DNA of 64,000 nucleotides from JAICJR01 sp963848495 (GCA_963848495.1 CAWKDV010000004.1:2018538-2082537), one strand, 5' to 3'. Numbered from the stretch's first letter, positions 52,479 to 62,632 are shown. Notes: a model not told the origin generated them from the letters alone. Made by a program: numbers and translations.

Positions 52479-54029
52479 GTGGCTGCTCTAACCACCGAGA
52501 TCCTCGTCATCGGTGGTGGCGCCACGGGCGCCGGGGTGGCCTGGGACGCCGCACTGCGCGGCTTCGACGTGATCCTCGTCGACCGCCACGACCTCGCCCA
52601 GGGCACGAGCGGCCGCTTCCACGGCCTGCTCCACTCGGGCGGGCGCTACGCGGTGAAGGACCCGAAGGCAGCCGAGGAGTGCATCGGCGAGAACGTGATC
52701 CTGCGGCAGGTCGCCGCCGACGTGATCGAGGACACGGGCGGCCTGTTCGTCACCACGCCGTTCGACGACCCGGGCTACGCCGACCGCTTCAAGGACGGCT
52801 GCAAGCAGAGCGGCGTGCCCTGCGAGGAGATCGAGCCGGCCGAGGCGCTGCGCCAGGAGCCGCGGCTCAACCCGGGCATCTCGCGCGCCTTCCGCGTGCC
52901 GGACGGCAGCATGGACATCTGGAAGACCGTCTGGGGCCTCGCACGCGGCGCGCGCGAGCGGGGCGCTCGCATCCTCCCCTACCACGCGGTCACCCAGGTG
53001 CACCGCACGGACGGCGAGGTGCAGGGCGTGCGGCTGGTCGACACGCGCAGCGGCGACGAGGTCGACATCGAGGCCGGCGTGACCGTCAGCGCGACGGGAG
53101 CCTGGTCTGGCCAGCTCGCGGAGATGGCCGGCATCGAGGGCGTCCACGTGATGCCGGGCAAGGGGGTCATGATCGCCATGAACCACCGCCTGGTGAACAC
53201 GGTGATCAACCGCTGCCAGCTACCCACGGACGGCGACATCATCGTGCCGATCCGGACCGTCAGCGTGATCGGCACGACCGACGTCCACGTCGACGACCCG
53301 GACGACAACGAGATCACCCAGGACGCCGTGGACGCGATGCTGCGAGAGGGCGACCAGCTCGTGCCCGGCTTCAAGGACGCCCGCGCGCTGCGCGTCTGGG
53401 CCGGCGTGCGCCCGCTGTTCGAGGACCAGAAGGAGGACGTGGCCTCCACGCGCGACATCACGCGCGCTCACTCGATCCTCGACCACAAGCAGCGCGACGG
53501 CGTGAGCCGCTTCTTCACCATCACCGGCGGCAAGGCCACGACCTTCCGGCTGATGGCGCAGGACACGATGGACGCCGTCTGCAAGCAGCTCGGCGAGGAC
53601 CGGCCCTGCCTCACCGACACCACGTCGATTCCCGACTCCGAGCCGCTGCGGTACTACCGCATAAGCCATCGCCTCGGGCAGAAGGAGGAGCACCTGCGCG
53701 ACTCCCAGCTCGTCTGCGAGTGCGAGCTCGTGTCGCGCGCCCGGCTCGAGGAGGCCTTCCGCCAGCGAGGCAGCTCCGAGCTCGACGACATCCGCCGCTA
53801 CCTGCGGCTCGGGATGGGACCGTGCCAGGGCGGCTTCTGCATCTACCGCGCCACCGGCATCCTCCACGGGATGGGCGGAATCGAGGCCGAGGATGCCAAC
53901 GGCTCGCTGCTGCGCTTCGTGCAGGAGCGCTGGAAGGGCGTCTGGCCGATCCTCTACGGCGACCAGCTGCGGCAGGCACGGCTCGACGAGTGGATCTTCC
54001 AGGGCGTGCTCGACGTGGAGCACCTATGA
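52479..54029 (+). CDS. glpA: glycerol-3-phosphate dehydrogenase subunit A (FAD, BFD-like 2Fe-2S domain)
   Basis: A 516-residue flavoprotein from GTG 52479. N-terminal FAD motif VIGGGATGAGVAWDAALRG followed by LVDRHDLAQGTSGRFHGLLH, typical of GlpA/GlpD. The C-terminal part distinguishes GlpA from GlpD: a BFD-like [2Fe-2S] domain with VCECELVSRARLEEAF and GMGPCQGGFCIY providing four cysteines. It oxidises sn-glycerol-3-phosphate to dihydroxyacetone phosphate and passes electrons via GlpB/GlpC to the quinone pool. Coupled to glpB by ATGA. Confidence 0.95.
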   Translation: MAALTTEILVIGGGATGAGVAWDAALRGFDVILVDRHDLAQGTSGRFHGLLHSGGRYAVKDPKAAEECIGENVILRQVAADVIEDTGGLFVTTPFDDPGYADRFKDGCKQSGVPCEEIEPAEALRQEPRLNPGISRAFRVPDGSMDIWKTVWGLARGARERGARILPYHAVTQVHRTDGEVQGVRLVDTRSGDEVDIEAGVTVSATGAWSGQLAEMAGIEGVHVMPGKGVMIAMNHRLVNTVINRCQLPTDGDIIVPIRTVSVIGTTDVHVDDPDDNEITQDAVDAMLREGDQLVPGFKDARALRVWAGVRPLFEDQKEDVASTRDITRAHSILDHKQRDGVSRFFTITGGKATTFRLMAQDTMDAVCKQLGEDRPCLTDTTSIPDSEPLRYYRISHRLGQKEEHLRDSQLVCECELVSRARLEEAFRQRGSSELDDIRRYLRLGMGPCQGGFCIYRATGILHGMGGIEAEDANGSLLRFVQERWKGVWPILYGDQLRQARLDEWIFQGVLDVEHL

Positions 54030-55291
54030 AGCCCGAGCTTCACTACGACGCGGTGGTCATCGGGACCGGCGTGGCGGGGCTCACCGCGGCGGTGCGGCTG
54101 GCCGAGGCCGGGGCGAGGGTGTGCGTGCTGGCCAAGGGGGTCGGCTCGACCCATCTGGCCGCGGGCACGGTCGACGTGCTCGGCTACGACGGGGAGCGCG
54201 TGGAGTCGCCCCTGGAGGCGCTGCCGGACTTCATCGCCCGCCGGCCGGACCATCCCTACGCGCTGCTCGGCCCCGACTCGATCGCACCGGCGCTCGACTG
54301 GTTCGCCGAGCGGGTGGAGGCCGGGCCGAAGCCGGGCTACCGCTATCGCGGCTCGCTCGAGCGCAACACGCTCCTTCCCACTGCTGTCGGCGCGGCCCGG
54401 CCCTCGGCGCTGTTCCCCGAGACGATGGCGCCCGGCGACCTGTCGCTGACCACGCCGGTCTGCTGCGTGGGAATCCGGGCGCTGCGCGACTTCCAAGCGT
54501 CCCTCTGCGCCGCCAACCTCCAGCGGCTCGGGATCGAGTCGCGCTCGCTCGAGATCGACGTGGACACGGGCCGCGCGGAGTCCAACGCGCTGGGGCTGGC
54601 GCGCATGCTGGACGACCCGGCTCAGCGAGCCGCCTTCACCGCGCGCCTGGCGCCCCTGATCCACGGCGAGCAGCGAGTTGCGCTGCCGGCCATCGCCGGC
54701 CTGGCCGACCCGCACGGCGTCTGGACCGACCTTCAGGAGAGGCTCGGGCGGGCCGTTTTCGAGATTCCCACGCTGCCGCCGTCGGTGCCCGGCATCCGCG
54801 TCTACGACATCCTGCGCGCGGCGCTGCGCCGGGCGCGCGGGCGGCTCGTGCTGGGCCCAGCCGTGGTCGGCGCTGAGCGCGACGGCGAGCGCGTCACCGC
54901 CGTGCGCGCCCATGCCAGCGGCCACGACACGCTCTTCGGCGCGCGCTGGTTCGTGCTCGCCAGCGGCGGCGTCGCCTCGGGCGCGCTCGAGCTGAACTCG
55001 GACTGGATCGCGCGTGACACCGTGCTCGACCTGCCGCTGCGCGGTCTGCCGGCCACCGGCGAGGACCGCTTCCGGCCCGAGTACTTCGCGGACCAGCCGA
55101 TGGCCGGCGTGGGCATCGCGGTGGATGGGTCGCTGCTCGCCGAGGGCACGGAGAACGTGTTCGTCGCGGGTGCCTCGCTGCCGAGCGCGCACCCCTGGAA
55201 CGAGCACTCCGGCGAGGGCATCGCGCTGGCGAGCGGCTACGCCGCGGCGACGACCATCCTGGAGCGCGAGGGGTCGAGGGCGGCCGCATGA
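54026..55291 (+). CDS. glpB: glycerol-3-phosphate dehydrogenase subunit B (flavoprotein)
   Basis: A 421-residue flavoprotein, matching E. coli GlpB in length. N-terminal dinucleotide-binding motif AVVIGTGVAGLTAAVRLAEA followed by VLAKGVGSTHLAAGTVDVLG, and C-terminal FAD-site segment NVFVAGASLPSAHPWNEHSG with GEGIALASGYAAA. It forms the catalytic dimer with GlpA and helps transfer electrons to GlpC. The ATG overlaps the glpA stop (ATGA), and its own stop overlaps glpC in the same way. Confidence 0.93.
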   Translation: MKPELHYDAVVIGTGVAGLTAAVRLAEAGARVCVLAKGVGSTHLAAGTVDVLGYDGERVESPLEALPDFIARRPDHPYALLGPDSIAPALDWFAERVEAGPKPGYRYRGSLERNTLLPTAVGAARPSALFPETMAPGDLSLTTPVCCVGIRALRDFQASLCAANLQRLGIESRSLEIDVDTGRAESNALGLARMLDDPAQRAAFTARLAPLIHGEQRVALPAIAGLADPHGVWTDLQERLGRAVFEIPTLPPSVPGIRVYDILRAALRRARGRLVLGPAVVGAERDGERVTAVRAHASGHDTLFGARWFVLASGGVASGALELNSDWIARDTVLDLPLRGLPATGEDRFRPEYFADQPMAGVGIAVDGSLLAEGTENVFVAGASLPSAHPWNEHSGEGIALASGYAAATTILEREGSRAAA

Positions 55292-56529
55292 CCACCACTC
55301 CCCTGGACGGCCTGCTCGGTCACGAGGACCTGCGCAACTCGCTCGACCACTGCGTGAAGTGCACGATCTGCGAGACGGTCTGCCCGGTCTCGAACGTCAC
55401 GCCGCTGTTCGCGGGGCCGAAGTACACCGGTCCGCAGGCCGAGCGCTACCGCGTGATCGGCCAGGAATCCGTGGAGTCGTCGGTGGACTACTGCTCCGGC
55501 TGCGGGCTGTGCACCCAGGCCTGCCCCCAGGGCGTGAAGATCGCCGAGCTGAACGCGCACGCGCGCCGCAAGCTCAAGCTCAAGAAGGGCGTGCCGCTGC
55601 GCGACCGGCTGATCGCCCGGCCCACCGTGCTGGGCCGGATCGGCACGCCGGTGGCGCCGCTGGCCAACGCCAGCCTGAAGTCTCGGCCGGTCCGCGTGCT
55701 CGCCGAGAAGCTGCTCGGCATCCACCGCGACGCGCCGGTGCCCAAGTTCGCAGGCCGCAGCTTCCGCGCCTGGGCGAAGAAGCACAAGAGCCCGCCGGCC
55801 TCGCAGCGGATCGTCTACTTCCATGGCTGCGGCACGCAGTACTACGAGCCGGACGTGGGCGAGAAGACCGTGGCGATCCTCGAGCACAACGGCTTCAAGG
55901 TGGACGTGCCGCTCGACCAGGACTGCTGCGGCCTGCCGCTCCAGTCGAACGGCCTGTTCGACGACGCGCGCAAGTACGTGCTGCGCCTGGCGAAGTCGCT
56001 CGCGCCGGCCGCGCGCGACGGCGCGCTGATCGTGGGCAACTCCACGAGCTGCACGGTGATGCTCAAGCGCGAGGCGCGCGAGATCCTCGGCCTCGAGGCC
56101 GACCCCGATCTCAAGCTCGTCAGCGAGCGCACCTACGACATCTGCGAGCTGCTGCTCGAGATGCATCACCGCGGCGAGCTCAAGACCGACTTCAAGCCGA
56201 TCGAGGAGAGCGTCGCCTACCACGCCCCCTGCCAGCAGCAGGGCCACTGGATGGGCAAGCCGGCGCTCGAGCTGCTCGACCTGATCCCCGGCCTCGAGGT
56301 GCACGAGATGGACGCGCGCTGCTGCGGGATCGCGGGCACCTATGGGCTGAAGCTCGAGAAGTACGACATCGGCATGGACGTGGGCGCAGACCTGTTCCGG
56401 CAGGTGGAGGCGTCCGGCGCGGGCAGCGTCGTCTGCGACAGCGAGACCTGCCGCTGGCAGATCGAGCACGGCACGAAGCGCCCGTCGGTCCACCCGCTCG
56501 AGCTGCTGCATCGCGCGTACGGGCTTTAG
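55288..56529 (+). CDS. glpC: glycerol-3-phosphate dehydrogenase subunit C (membrane-anchoring Fe-S protein)
   Basis: A 413-residue iron-sulfur protein. Two N-terminal [4Fe-4S] clusters: HCVKCTICETVCPVSN and YCSGCGLCTQACPQG; two C-terminal CCG domains: GCGTQYYEPDVG with QDCCGLPLQS, and APCQQQGHWMG with ARCCGIAGTYGLK. This is the GlpC/heterodisulfide-reductase-like design that docks GlpAB to the membrane and hands electrons to quinone. It completes the glpABC set, which is usually linked to anaerobic glycerol-3-phosphate oxidation in E. coli but is also found in aerobic actinobacteria. Confidence 0.95.
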   Translation: MTTTPLDGLLGHEDLRNSLDHCVKCTICETVCPVSNVTPLFAGPKYTGPQAERYRVIGQESVESSVDYCSGCGLCTQACPQGVKIAELNAHARRKLKLKKGVPLRDRLIARPTVLGRIGTPVAPLANASLKSRPVRVLAEKLLGIHRDAPVPKFAGRSFRAWAKKHKSPPASQRIVYFHGCGTQYYEPDVGEKTVAILEHNGFKVDVPLDQDCCGLPLQSNGLFDDARKYVLRLAKSLAPAARDGALIVGNSTSCTVMLKREAREILGLEADPDLKLVSERTYDICELLLEMHHRGELKTDFKPIEESVAYHAPCQQQGHWMGKPALELLDLIPGLEVHEMDARCCGIAGTYGLKLEKYDIGMDVGADLFRQVEASGAGSVVCDSETCRWQIEHGTKRPSVHPLELLHRAYGL

Positions 56530-56937
56530 TGGGAGGCGACCACTAGTTGGTCGGGCTCGTCATCGTCTCCCACAGCGCCGCGCTCGCCGCGGGCGTGGTG
56601 GAGCTGGCGCGGCAGATGGGCGGCGAGGAGGTGCGGATCGAGGCCGCCGGCGGGATGGAGGACGGCTCGATCGGCACCGACGCCGAGCGCGTGCGCGCGG
56701 CGATCGAGCGCGCGATGTCCGACGACGGCGTGCTCGTGCTGATGGACCTGGGCAGCGCACTGCTCAGCGCGGAGATGGCGGTCGAGCTGATGGACGGCGA
56801 CGGCCGTGTGGAGCTGAGCGAGGCGCCGTTGGTGGAGGGGGCCGTGGCGGCGGCGGCGTCTGCGCGCGGCGGCGCATCGCTGGAGGAAGTGCGATCGGAA
56901 GCTGCCGCCGCGCTCGGGATGAAGGCAGCGCAGCTCG

Positions 56938-56965
56938 GGATCACGGATCACGGATCACGGATCAC
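56938..56965. repeat. heptanucleotide tandem repeat (GGATCAC)4 in the DhaM-HPr linker
   Basis: Four perfect GGATCAC units plus a partial fifth. They encode GITDHGSRIT between the EIIA-like domain and the HPr domain. One base different from the GATCACT heptamer that flanks the four-helix-bundle gene. Confidence 0.93.
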
Positions 56966-57281
56966 GGAGGAAGTGCCTTCTGCCGTGGATGCCGCCGCGA
57001 CCGTGCCGATCCTCAACGAGATCGGACTGCATGCCCGCCCCGCGGCGCTCGTCGTCGAGCTCGCGGGCAGCTTCGACGCAGACCTGAGGCTCGCGAAGCC
57101 GGGTGGCAATCCGGTGAGCGCGAAGAGCCTCACCGGGCTGATGACCCTCTCTGCGCGCAAGGGCGACGAGCTCGAGGCCACCGCCGCTGGTCCGCAGGCA
57201 AGCGAGGCCATTGAGGCGCTCGAGGAGCTTGCGAAGGGAGGCTTCGGCGAGGGAGTCACAACGGCCCCCCGAGCCAAGGCC

Positions 57282-57309
57282 CCCGATACCCGACACCCGA
57301 CGCCCGAGA
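57282..57309. repeat. degenerate heptanucleotide repeat (CCCGACA)4 in the HPr-EI linker
   Basis: CCCGATA, CCCGACA, CCCGACG, CCCGAGA in succession, encoding DTRHPTPET between the HPr and Enzyme I domains of the fusion. Confidence 0.75.
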
Positions 57310-59011
57310 CCCCAAGTGCCGGCACCACACTCCGCGGTATCCCAGCCTCCGCGGGCCTCGCCATCGGCCCGGCTCGCCTGCTCCGCAGCGCGTCAGGACC
57401 ACCGGCCCCCCGCGAATCCGAGGGAAGCGAAGCCGAGCTCAAACGCCTGGACGAAGCGCTTGCGACCGCTCGTGAGGCGATCGAGCGCGACCGTCAGGCC
57501 ATGGCCGGCCGCGCCGGTGCGAGCGAGGCCGCGATCTTCACCGCGCATCTCGCGTTGCTCGACGACGAGGGGCTGCTCGCGCCGGCCCGGGCCGCGATCG
57601 AGGGCGGGGCCGCGGCCGAGGGCGCCTGGTACGCCGCCACGCAGGACGCCGCAGCGGTCGCCCGCGCGCTTGACGATCCGCTGCTCCAGGCGCGTGCGAT
57701 CGACATCGAGGACGCCGGCCGGCGTGTGATCGCCGCCATCGCGGGGGACGCGGGAGGAGGGCGTCAGCGACGAGGGGTCGTGATCGCCGGGAAGCTCACC
57801 CCGCGACGCCGCCGGGCTCGACGTGGAGCTGGTGCGCGGCATCGCCACGGCACACGGCACCGCCACCGCGCACGCGGCGATCCTCTTCGCGGGTGCTCGG
57901 GCTGCCCGCCGTGGTGGGCATCGGCGAGCCGGTGCTGGCGATCGAGGAGGGCACCGAGCTGCTGCTCGACGGCGGCACGGGCGAGCTGCTCGTCGGGCCG
58001 AGCGAGGAGCAGGTGCGCGAGGCACGCGAGCGTGCCGAGCACGCGGAGGTGCGCCGCGCGAAAGCGCTCGAGCATACGCACGAGCCGGCGCAGACCGCGG
58101 ACGGCACCCGCATCGAGGTGGCGGCGAACCTGGGCGGAGCCGGCGGCGCGGCGGCCGCGGTGGAGCTCGGCGCGGAGGGCGTCGGCCTGCTGCGTACCGA
58201 GTTCCTCTTCCTCGACCGCGCCGAGCTGCCGTCGGAGGAGGAGCAGGCCCGAGACGATCGCGCAGATCGCGCGCGAGCTCGACGGCCGCCCACTGGTGGT
58301 GCGCGCACGCTCGACGTGGGTGCCGACAAGCCGCTGCCGTCGATCCCGATGGAGCCCGAGGCCAACCCGTTCCTCGGGCTGCGCGGCCTGCGCCTCGGCC
58401 TCGCCGAGCTGCTCGCCGGCCAGCTCCGCGCGATCCTGCGCGTGGCGGTGGAGCACCCGCTGCGGGTGATGTTCCCGATGGTGGCCATGCAGGCCGAGGT
58501 GGATGCGGCCCTGGAGGCACTCGCCCGCGCGCGCGAGGCGACCGGTGTCGACGCCCCGGTCGAGACGGCATCATGGTCGAGGTCCCGTCGGCGGCGCTGG
58601 CTCCGCCCAGCTCGCCGAGCGACCGATTTCTTCTCGATCGGCACCAACGATCTCACCCAGTACACCATGGCCATGGATCGCGGCCACCAGACGGGGCGAC
58701 CCCATGCCGGACCCACCCCGCGGTGCTGCGGCCGATCAGGAGACGGTGCTCGGCGCCGCGCCCACGGCCGCTGGGTGGGCGTCTGCGGGGGCTCGCGGGT
58801 GAGCCGGCGGTGGCGTCCTGCTCGCCGGCCTCGGCGTGCCAGAGCTGAGCATGGCGCTGCCGATCATCGCGGCGGTGAAGCAGGCGCTGCGCTCCCTCAC
58901 CCTCGAACGCTGCCGCGAGCTGGCAGAGGGCGCGCTCGACGCGGTAGATGCAGCGGCTGCGCGCCAGCTTGCCGTTGAGGCGCTCTGAAACCCATTGGTA
59001 GGATCGCGGCC

Positions 59012-59586
59012 ATGGAGGCCGGCACGGTGAGGTCGCGGCGCACGGGACCTGAGCGGGCGACCGCACTCCTGATCGCCGGGACGAGCCTGCGCATCGTGGC
59101 CGTCCCGTGGTGATGGCGCTCGTGATCCCGAAGTCGTTCACCACGGCGGCGATCGTGTTCTTCGTCGCGTCGTCGACGGACTGGTTCGACGGCCGCCTCG
59201 CCCGCCGCCGGAACGTGACCACCAGGCTCGGCTCGTTCCTCGACACCACCGCCGACAAGCTGCTCGTCACCGGCGCGCTGGTGGCCCTGCTCACAGTGGA
59301 TCACGTGTCGCCCTGGATAGCGATCATCATCCGGCTGGAGCTCACCGCTGCTCGGCCTGCGCGCCGCGGTGGCGGCTCCGGGCCTGCACCTCAACCCCTC
59401 GCTGCTCGGCAAGTGGAAGGCCACCGTGCAGTTCGCGACGCTCGGCCTGGCGATCATCCGCCCCGACGTGACCATCGCGGGCGCGTACCTCGACGAGTGG
59501 GTGCTGGTGATCGCCGCGGTCATCACCGTCTGGTCGGGCGTCGAGTACTTCCTGCGCTTCCCTCCGCGCTGCGCGCGGATTCGTGA
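59012..59586 (+). pseudogene. CDP-alcohol phosphatidyltransferase (PgsA-like), frameshifted as sequenced
   Basis: Begins at ATG 59012 (EAGTVRSRRTGPERATALL), shifts frame near 59100, 59340 and 59570, and stops at TGA 59584-59586. The CDP-alcohol signature D-x2-D-G-x2-A-R-x8-G-x3-D-x3-D is complete in STDWFDGRLARRR and LGSFLDTTADKLL. Further helices (VALLTVDHVSPWIAIII, KWKATVQFATLGLAIIRP, VLVIAAVITVWSGVEYFL) complete a six-helix membrane enzyme. It most likely makes phosphatidylglycerol phosphate from CDP-diacylglycerol and glycerol-3-phosphate, fitting the glycerol context. The stop overlaps the next start (GTGA), so the native genes are probably intact and coupled. Confidence 0.8.
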
Positions 59587-60566
59587 GCCGGGTCTTCGTC
59601 ACCGGGGGCAGCGGGGTCGTCGGCCGGGCGCTGGTGGAGCGCCTCGCGGGGCGCGGCGACGAGGCGGCGGCGCTGTCGCGCTCGCCCGAGGCCGAGGCCA
59701 AGCTGGCGGCCGCCGGCGCGGCGCCCGTGCCCGGCGACATCTTCGACGAGGAGGCGCTGGCCCGAGCGATGGAGGGCGGCGCGATCGTGTTCAACGTGGC
59801 GGGGGTGAACTCGCTCTGCGTGGCGGATCCCGCCCCGATGCTGCGCGCGAACGTGGAGGGTCCGCCGGTGGTGGTCCGCGCCGCCGCGCGCGCAGGGGTG
59901 CCGCGCCTGGTGCACACGTCCTCGTCCGCGACGATCGGCGAGGAGACCGGCAGCGTGGGCCGCGAGGACTCGCCCCACCGCGGCTCGTACCTGTCCGAGT
60001 ACGAGCGCTCGAAGACCGAGGGCGAGCGGGCCGCGTTCGAGCCGGGACGCGAGGCGGCGTGGAGGTCGTGAGTGTCAACCCCTCGTCGGTGCAGGGACCG
60101 GGACGCGTGACGGGCACCGGTGCTTCCTGCTCGCGTTCCTCGACGGCCGCCTGAAGGCGTTCGTGCAGACGAACATCAGCCTCGTGGACATCGCCGACTG
60201 CGCCGAGGGCCACCTGCTCGCGGCCGAGCGCGGCGCGCCCGGCGAGCGCTACCTGCTGAACGGGATGACGCTGACGATGAGCGAGGCGCTGGCGCTCGCC
60301 GCCGAGGTGGCCGGGGTGGAGCGCAACCCGCGCCTGATGCCGCGCCCGGTCGCCACCGCCGCAGCGTTCCCCGTGGAGGCCGCGTTCGAGCTCGCCCGCC
60401 GCCACCCGCCGGTCTGCCGCGAGATGGTCCGCACCCTGCTGCACGGCCACCGCTACGACGGCTCGCGCGCCGAGCGCGAGCTAAGACTCGGTACACGGAC
60501 CCGCGCGAGACGCTGCGCCGCACCGTGGAGTGGGCGCGCGAAGCGGGCCTGATCCAGCCGGCGTGA
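59583..60566 (+). pseudogene. NAD-dependent epimerase/dihydroflavonol-reductase-like SDR, frameshifted as sequenced
   Basis: GTG 59583 gives SRVFVTGGSGVVGRALVERL, the extended-SDR NAD(P) motif, then VFNVAGVNSLCVADPAPM, RLVHTSSSATIGEE and the catalytic Y-x3-K in YLSEYERSKTEGE. The frame breaks near 60060, 60120 and 60485; the continuing pieces read VNPSSVQGPGR, FVQTNISLVDIADCAEGHLL, RYLLNGMTLTMSEALALAAE and ETLRRTVEWAREAGLIQPA, ending at TGA 60564-60566. Substrate unknown; relatives act on sugars, sterols or isoprenoid-linked substrates. The stop overlaps a following GTG (GTGA). Confidence 0.78.
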
Positions 60567-61074
60567 CGTCCGCCTCCAGTTCCCGAGCGCCGAGGTCGAG
60601 GCGATCGAGCGAGAATCGAGTACCAGGGCGACACGAGGTCGCCGCCGCGTGCGCCGCCGCGCGAAGGCGCGGCGACCTCACAAGCCGGAGTTGGTGCTGA
60701 TCTGCGCGTGGAAGGCGGCTCGCAGCGGGAACCGCGTGGCGCGCAGCGCGACGGATTCGTCAAGGGCTTCACCCGCGCGGCCTTCGCCACCGACGAGAGG
60801 CCGAACGCATGGCGGCGCTTTATGCCCTGCAAGGCGTCGAGGCTCCCACGCCGGTGCTGCTGCGCTTCGCCTTCCCGGTGGTACCCGGTCATCGACTCGC
60901 GGGCGCTCGAGGCGATCGGCCAGTCCGGCAGGCACGTACTCCATCGGCTATAGGCTGTCCTGCGTGGACGGGTGCCGCGACTGCCGAGCGTGCCGTGTGA
61001 CGAGGGAGCGCTCGACAAGGCCTCTGGCAGCACTCCGGGGAGCGTGGCTGGCTGCCAGGGCCAGCAGCCAGTAG
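60563..61074 (+). pseudogene. conserved unknown protein, heavily frameshifted as sequenced
   Basis: Pieces in all three frames line up as one protein: an N-terminal FPSAEVEAIE-like part, LVLICAWKA, DGFVKGFTRAAFATDER, MAALYALQGVEAPTPVLLRF, YPVIDSRALEAIGQSG, and near the end A-L-D-K-A then L-W-Q-H-S after restoring one base. I recognise this pattern (threshold GVE-x-PT-x-VLLRFAFP, P-V-I-D-x-R-A-L-E and L-D-K-A-L-W-Q) from conserved proteins of unknown function with a possible helix-hairpin-helix core. Boundaries are approximate. Confidence 0.5.
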
Positions 61075-61506
61075 ACCTCGGATCGATCTCGCTTGTATCC
61101 GGCTGCCAGGGGTAGAGCTCCGACCGGGCCCGGCCAGCTCGAGCCCCACCGCGGCCGCGAAGCGATGCACGGCGTCGTGGGCGCGACCGAGCTCCGCGTA
61201 GTCGCCGCGATGGACCGCCATCGCCGCCCTGCCGCCCGGGAGCTGGGACGCCACCACTCGCCCCCCGCCCTCGAACGGCCCGCGCACGAGCACGCCCACC
61301 TCCACGCTCGGCCGCTCGTCCTTGTAGAGCATCACGTTGCGCCAGGTGCCGGCGTCATCTCCGCCGGGCTCGAGAGCCTCCTGGCCGCGAACGAACGCGT
61401 AGACCTAGGCGAGCACGGCTTCCAGGGCGCTGAGAACTCCTGCCACTCGTCGTCTCCGCCACCACGGCGGTCGGGCCAGGTCGACCTCGAGGGCCGACCC
61501 CTCCAC
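61050..61506 (-). pseudogene. GyrI-like small-molecule-binding protein, frameshifted as sequenced
   Basis: From about GTG 61506 (EGSALEVDLARP), with breaks near 61460-61400, the protein continues VYAFVRGQEALEPGGDDAG, WRNVMLYKDERPSVEVGVLV, RGPFEGGGRVVASQLPGGRA, AMAVHRGDYAELGRAHDAVH and, after another break near 61130, RSEVYWLLA. This is the SHS2/GyrI-like fold of stand-alone effector-binding domains (the ligand domain of BmrR/Rob-type regulators). The ligand is unknown. It follows the aminotransferase on the same strand, probably with a start overlapping its stop. Confidence 0.6.
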
Positions 61507-62631
61507 GCCACCAGCCGCTTCACCGCGTCCTCCAGCACCTCCTGGCGCTTGCAGAAGGCGAAGCGCACCAGCGAGCGGGTGCGGTCGACCGGCGAGACGG
61601 TGAAGGCAGACAGCGGTATGGCCACCACGCCGGCCTCGTGCGGCAGCCGCTCGCAGAGCTCCACGGCGTCCTGGAAGCCGAGCGGGCGGCATCCGCGGTG
61701 AGGAAGTAGGTGCCCGCCGTGTGCAGCACGTCGAAGCCGGCCTCGCCGAGCCCGGCGGCGAGGAAGTCGCGCTTGCCCGCGAGGGCGGCGGCCAGCCTCT
61801 CCGGCTCGTCGCCCATGCGATCGCGCGCCACGGCCGCCGCGTGCTGGAGCGGCGTGCCGCCGGCGAACGTGAGGAACTGCTTGACGCCGCGGACGGCGCC
61901 CACCAGCTCCGGCGGGCCCGTGGCCCAGCCGATCTTCCAGCCGGTGAACGAGTAGCTCTTGCCCAGCGACGACACCGTGATCGTGCGCTCGGCCATGCCC
62001 GGCAGAGTGGCCAGCGGACGTGCTCGCCGCCGTCGAAGATGAGGTGCTCGTAGACCTCGTCGGTGAGGGCGATCACGTCGTGGCGGCGGCAGGCGTCGGC
62101 CAGGATGTCGAGCTCCGCGGCGTCGAGGACGTGTCCGGTGGGGTTGTGCGGCGAGTTCACGAGCAGCACGCGCGTGTGCTCGCCGATCGCCTGCTCCACC
62201 GCCTCGGCATCGACCCGCCACAGCGGCGGCTCCAGCCGGATCGGGCGCGGCACGCCGCCCGCAAGCGACACCACCGCCGCGTACGAGTCGTAGGAGGGAT
62301 CGAGCATCGCCACCTCGTCGCCGGGCCTGACCAGCGCCAGCAGCGCCGACGCCAGCGCCTCGGTGGCGCCGAAGGTCACCTGCACCTGGGTGGCCGGATC
62401 GAGCTCGATCCCGTAGCGCGCCTGGTGCGCGGCGATCGCCTCCCGCAGCGCCGGGATGCCGGGCAGCGGCGCGTACTGGTTGTGCCCGGCTCGCAGCGCC
62501 TCCACCGCGGCTTCGATCACGGCCGCCGGCCCGTTTTCGTCCGGGAACCCCTGGCCGAGGTTGATCGCGCCGGTGCTCTCCGCCAGCGCGGTCATCGTGG
62601 TGAAGATCGTGGTGGAGGGCTGCTGACCACG
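61505..62631 (-). pseudogene. class I/II PLP aminotransferase (DapC-like), frameshifted as sequenced
   Basis: Transcribed toward lower coordinates: TTIFTTMTALAESTGAINLG, GQGFPDENGPAAVIEAAVEA, QYAPLPGIPALREAIAAHQA, FGATEALASALLALVRPGDE and VNSPHNPTGHVLDAAELDIL in one frame; after a break near 62020, ITVSSLGKSYSFTGWKIGWA with the PLP lysine; after another near 61690, VVAIPLSAFTVSPVDRTRSL and RFAFCKRQEVLEDAVKRLVA. The sequence style matches N-succinyl-diaminopimelate or kynurenine-type aminotransferases of subgroup I. The exact start is obscured by a likely missing base near 62620, where the upstream glycosyltransferase ends. Confidence 0.78.
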
Positions 62632-62632
62632 C

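Larger units (their letters stand above)
56547..58988 (+). pseudogene. dhaM: DhaM - HPr - Enzyme I fusion, frameshifted as sequenced
   Basis: TTG 56547 follows GGGAGG. Intact first part: EIIA-Man-like DhaM domain (~1-120; phospho-His in VIVSHSAALAAG), linker, HPr domain (~150-235; phospho-His in EIGLHARPAALV), linker, then Enzyme I starting GIPASAGLAIGPARLL. From about 57770 the reading frame shifts several times, but Enzyme I continues: phospho-His region ATAHGTATAHAAIL, LGLPAVVGIGEPVL, GVGLLRTEFLFLDR, LDVGADKPLPSIPMEPE, PEP-site FFSIGTNDLTQYTMAMDRG, and the C-terminus ending at TGA 58986-58988. E. coli DhaM has only a partial EI; here the complete EI is present. It would carry phosphate from PEP to DhaL. 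The breaks probably reflect sequencing errors. Confidence 0.85.
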
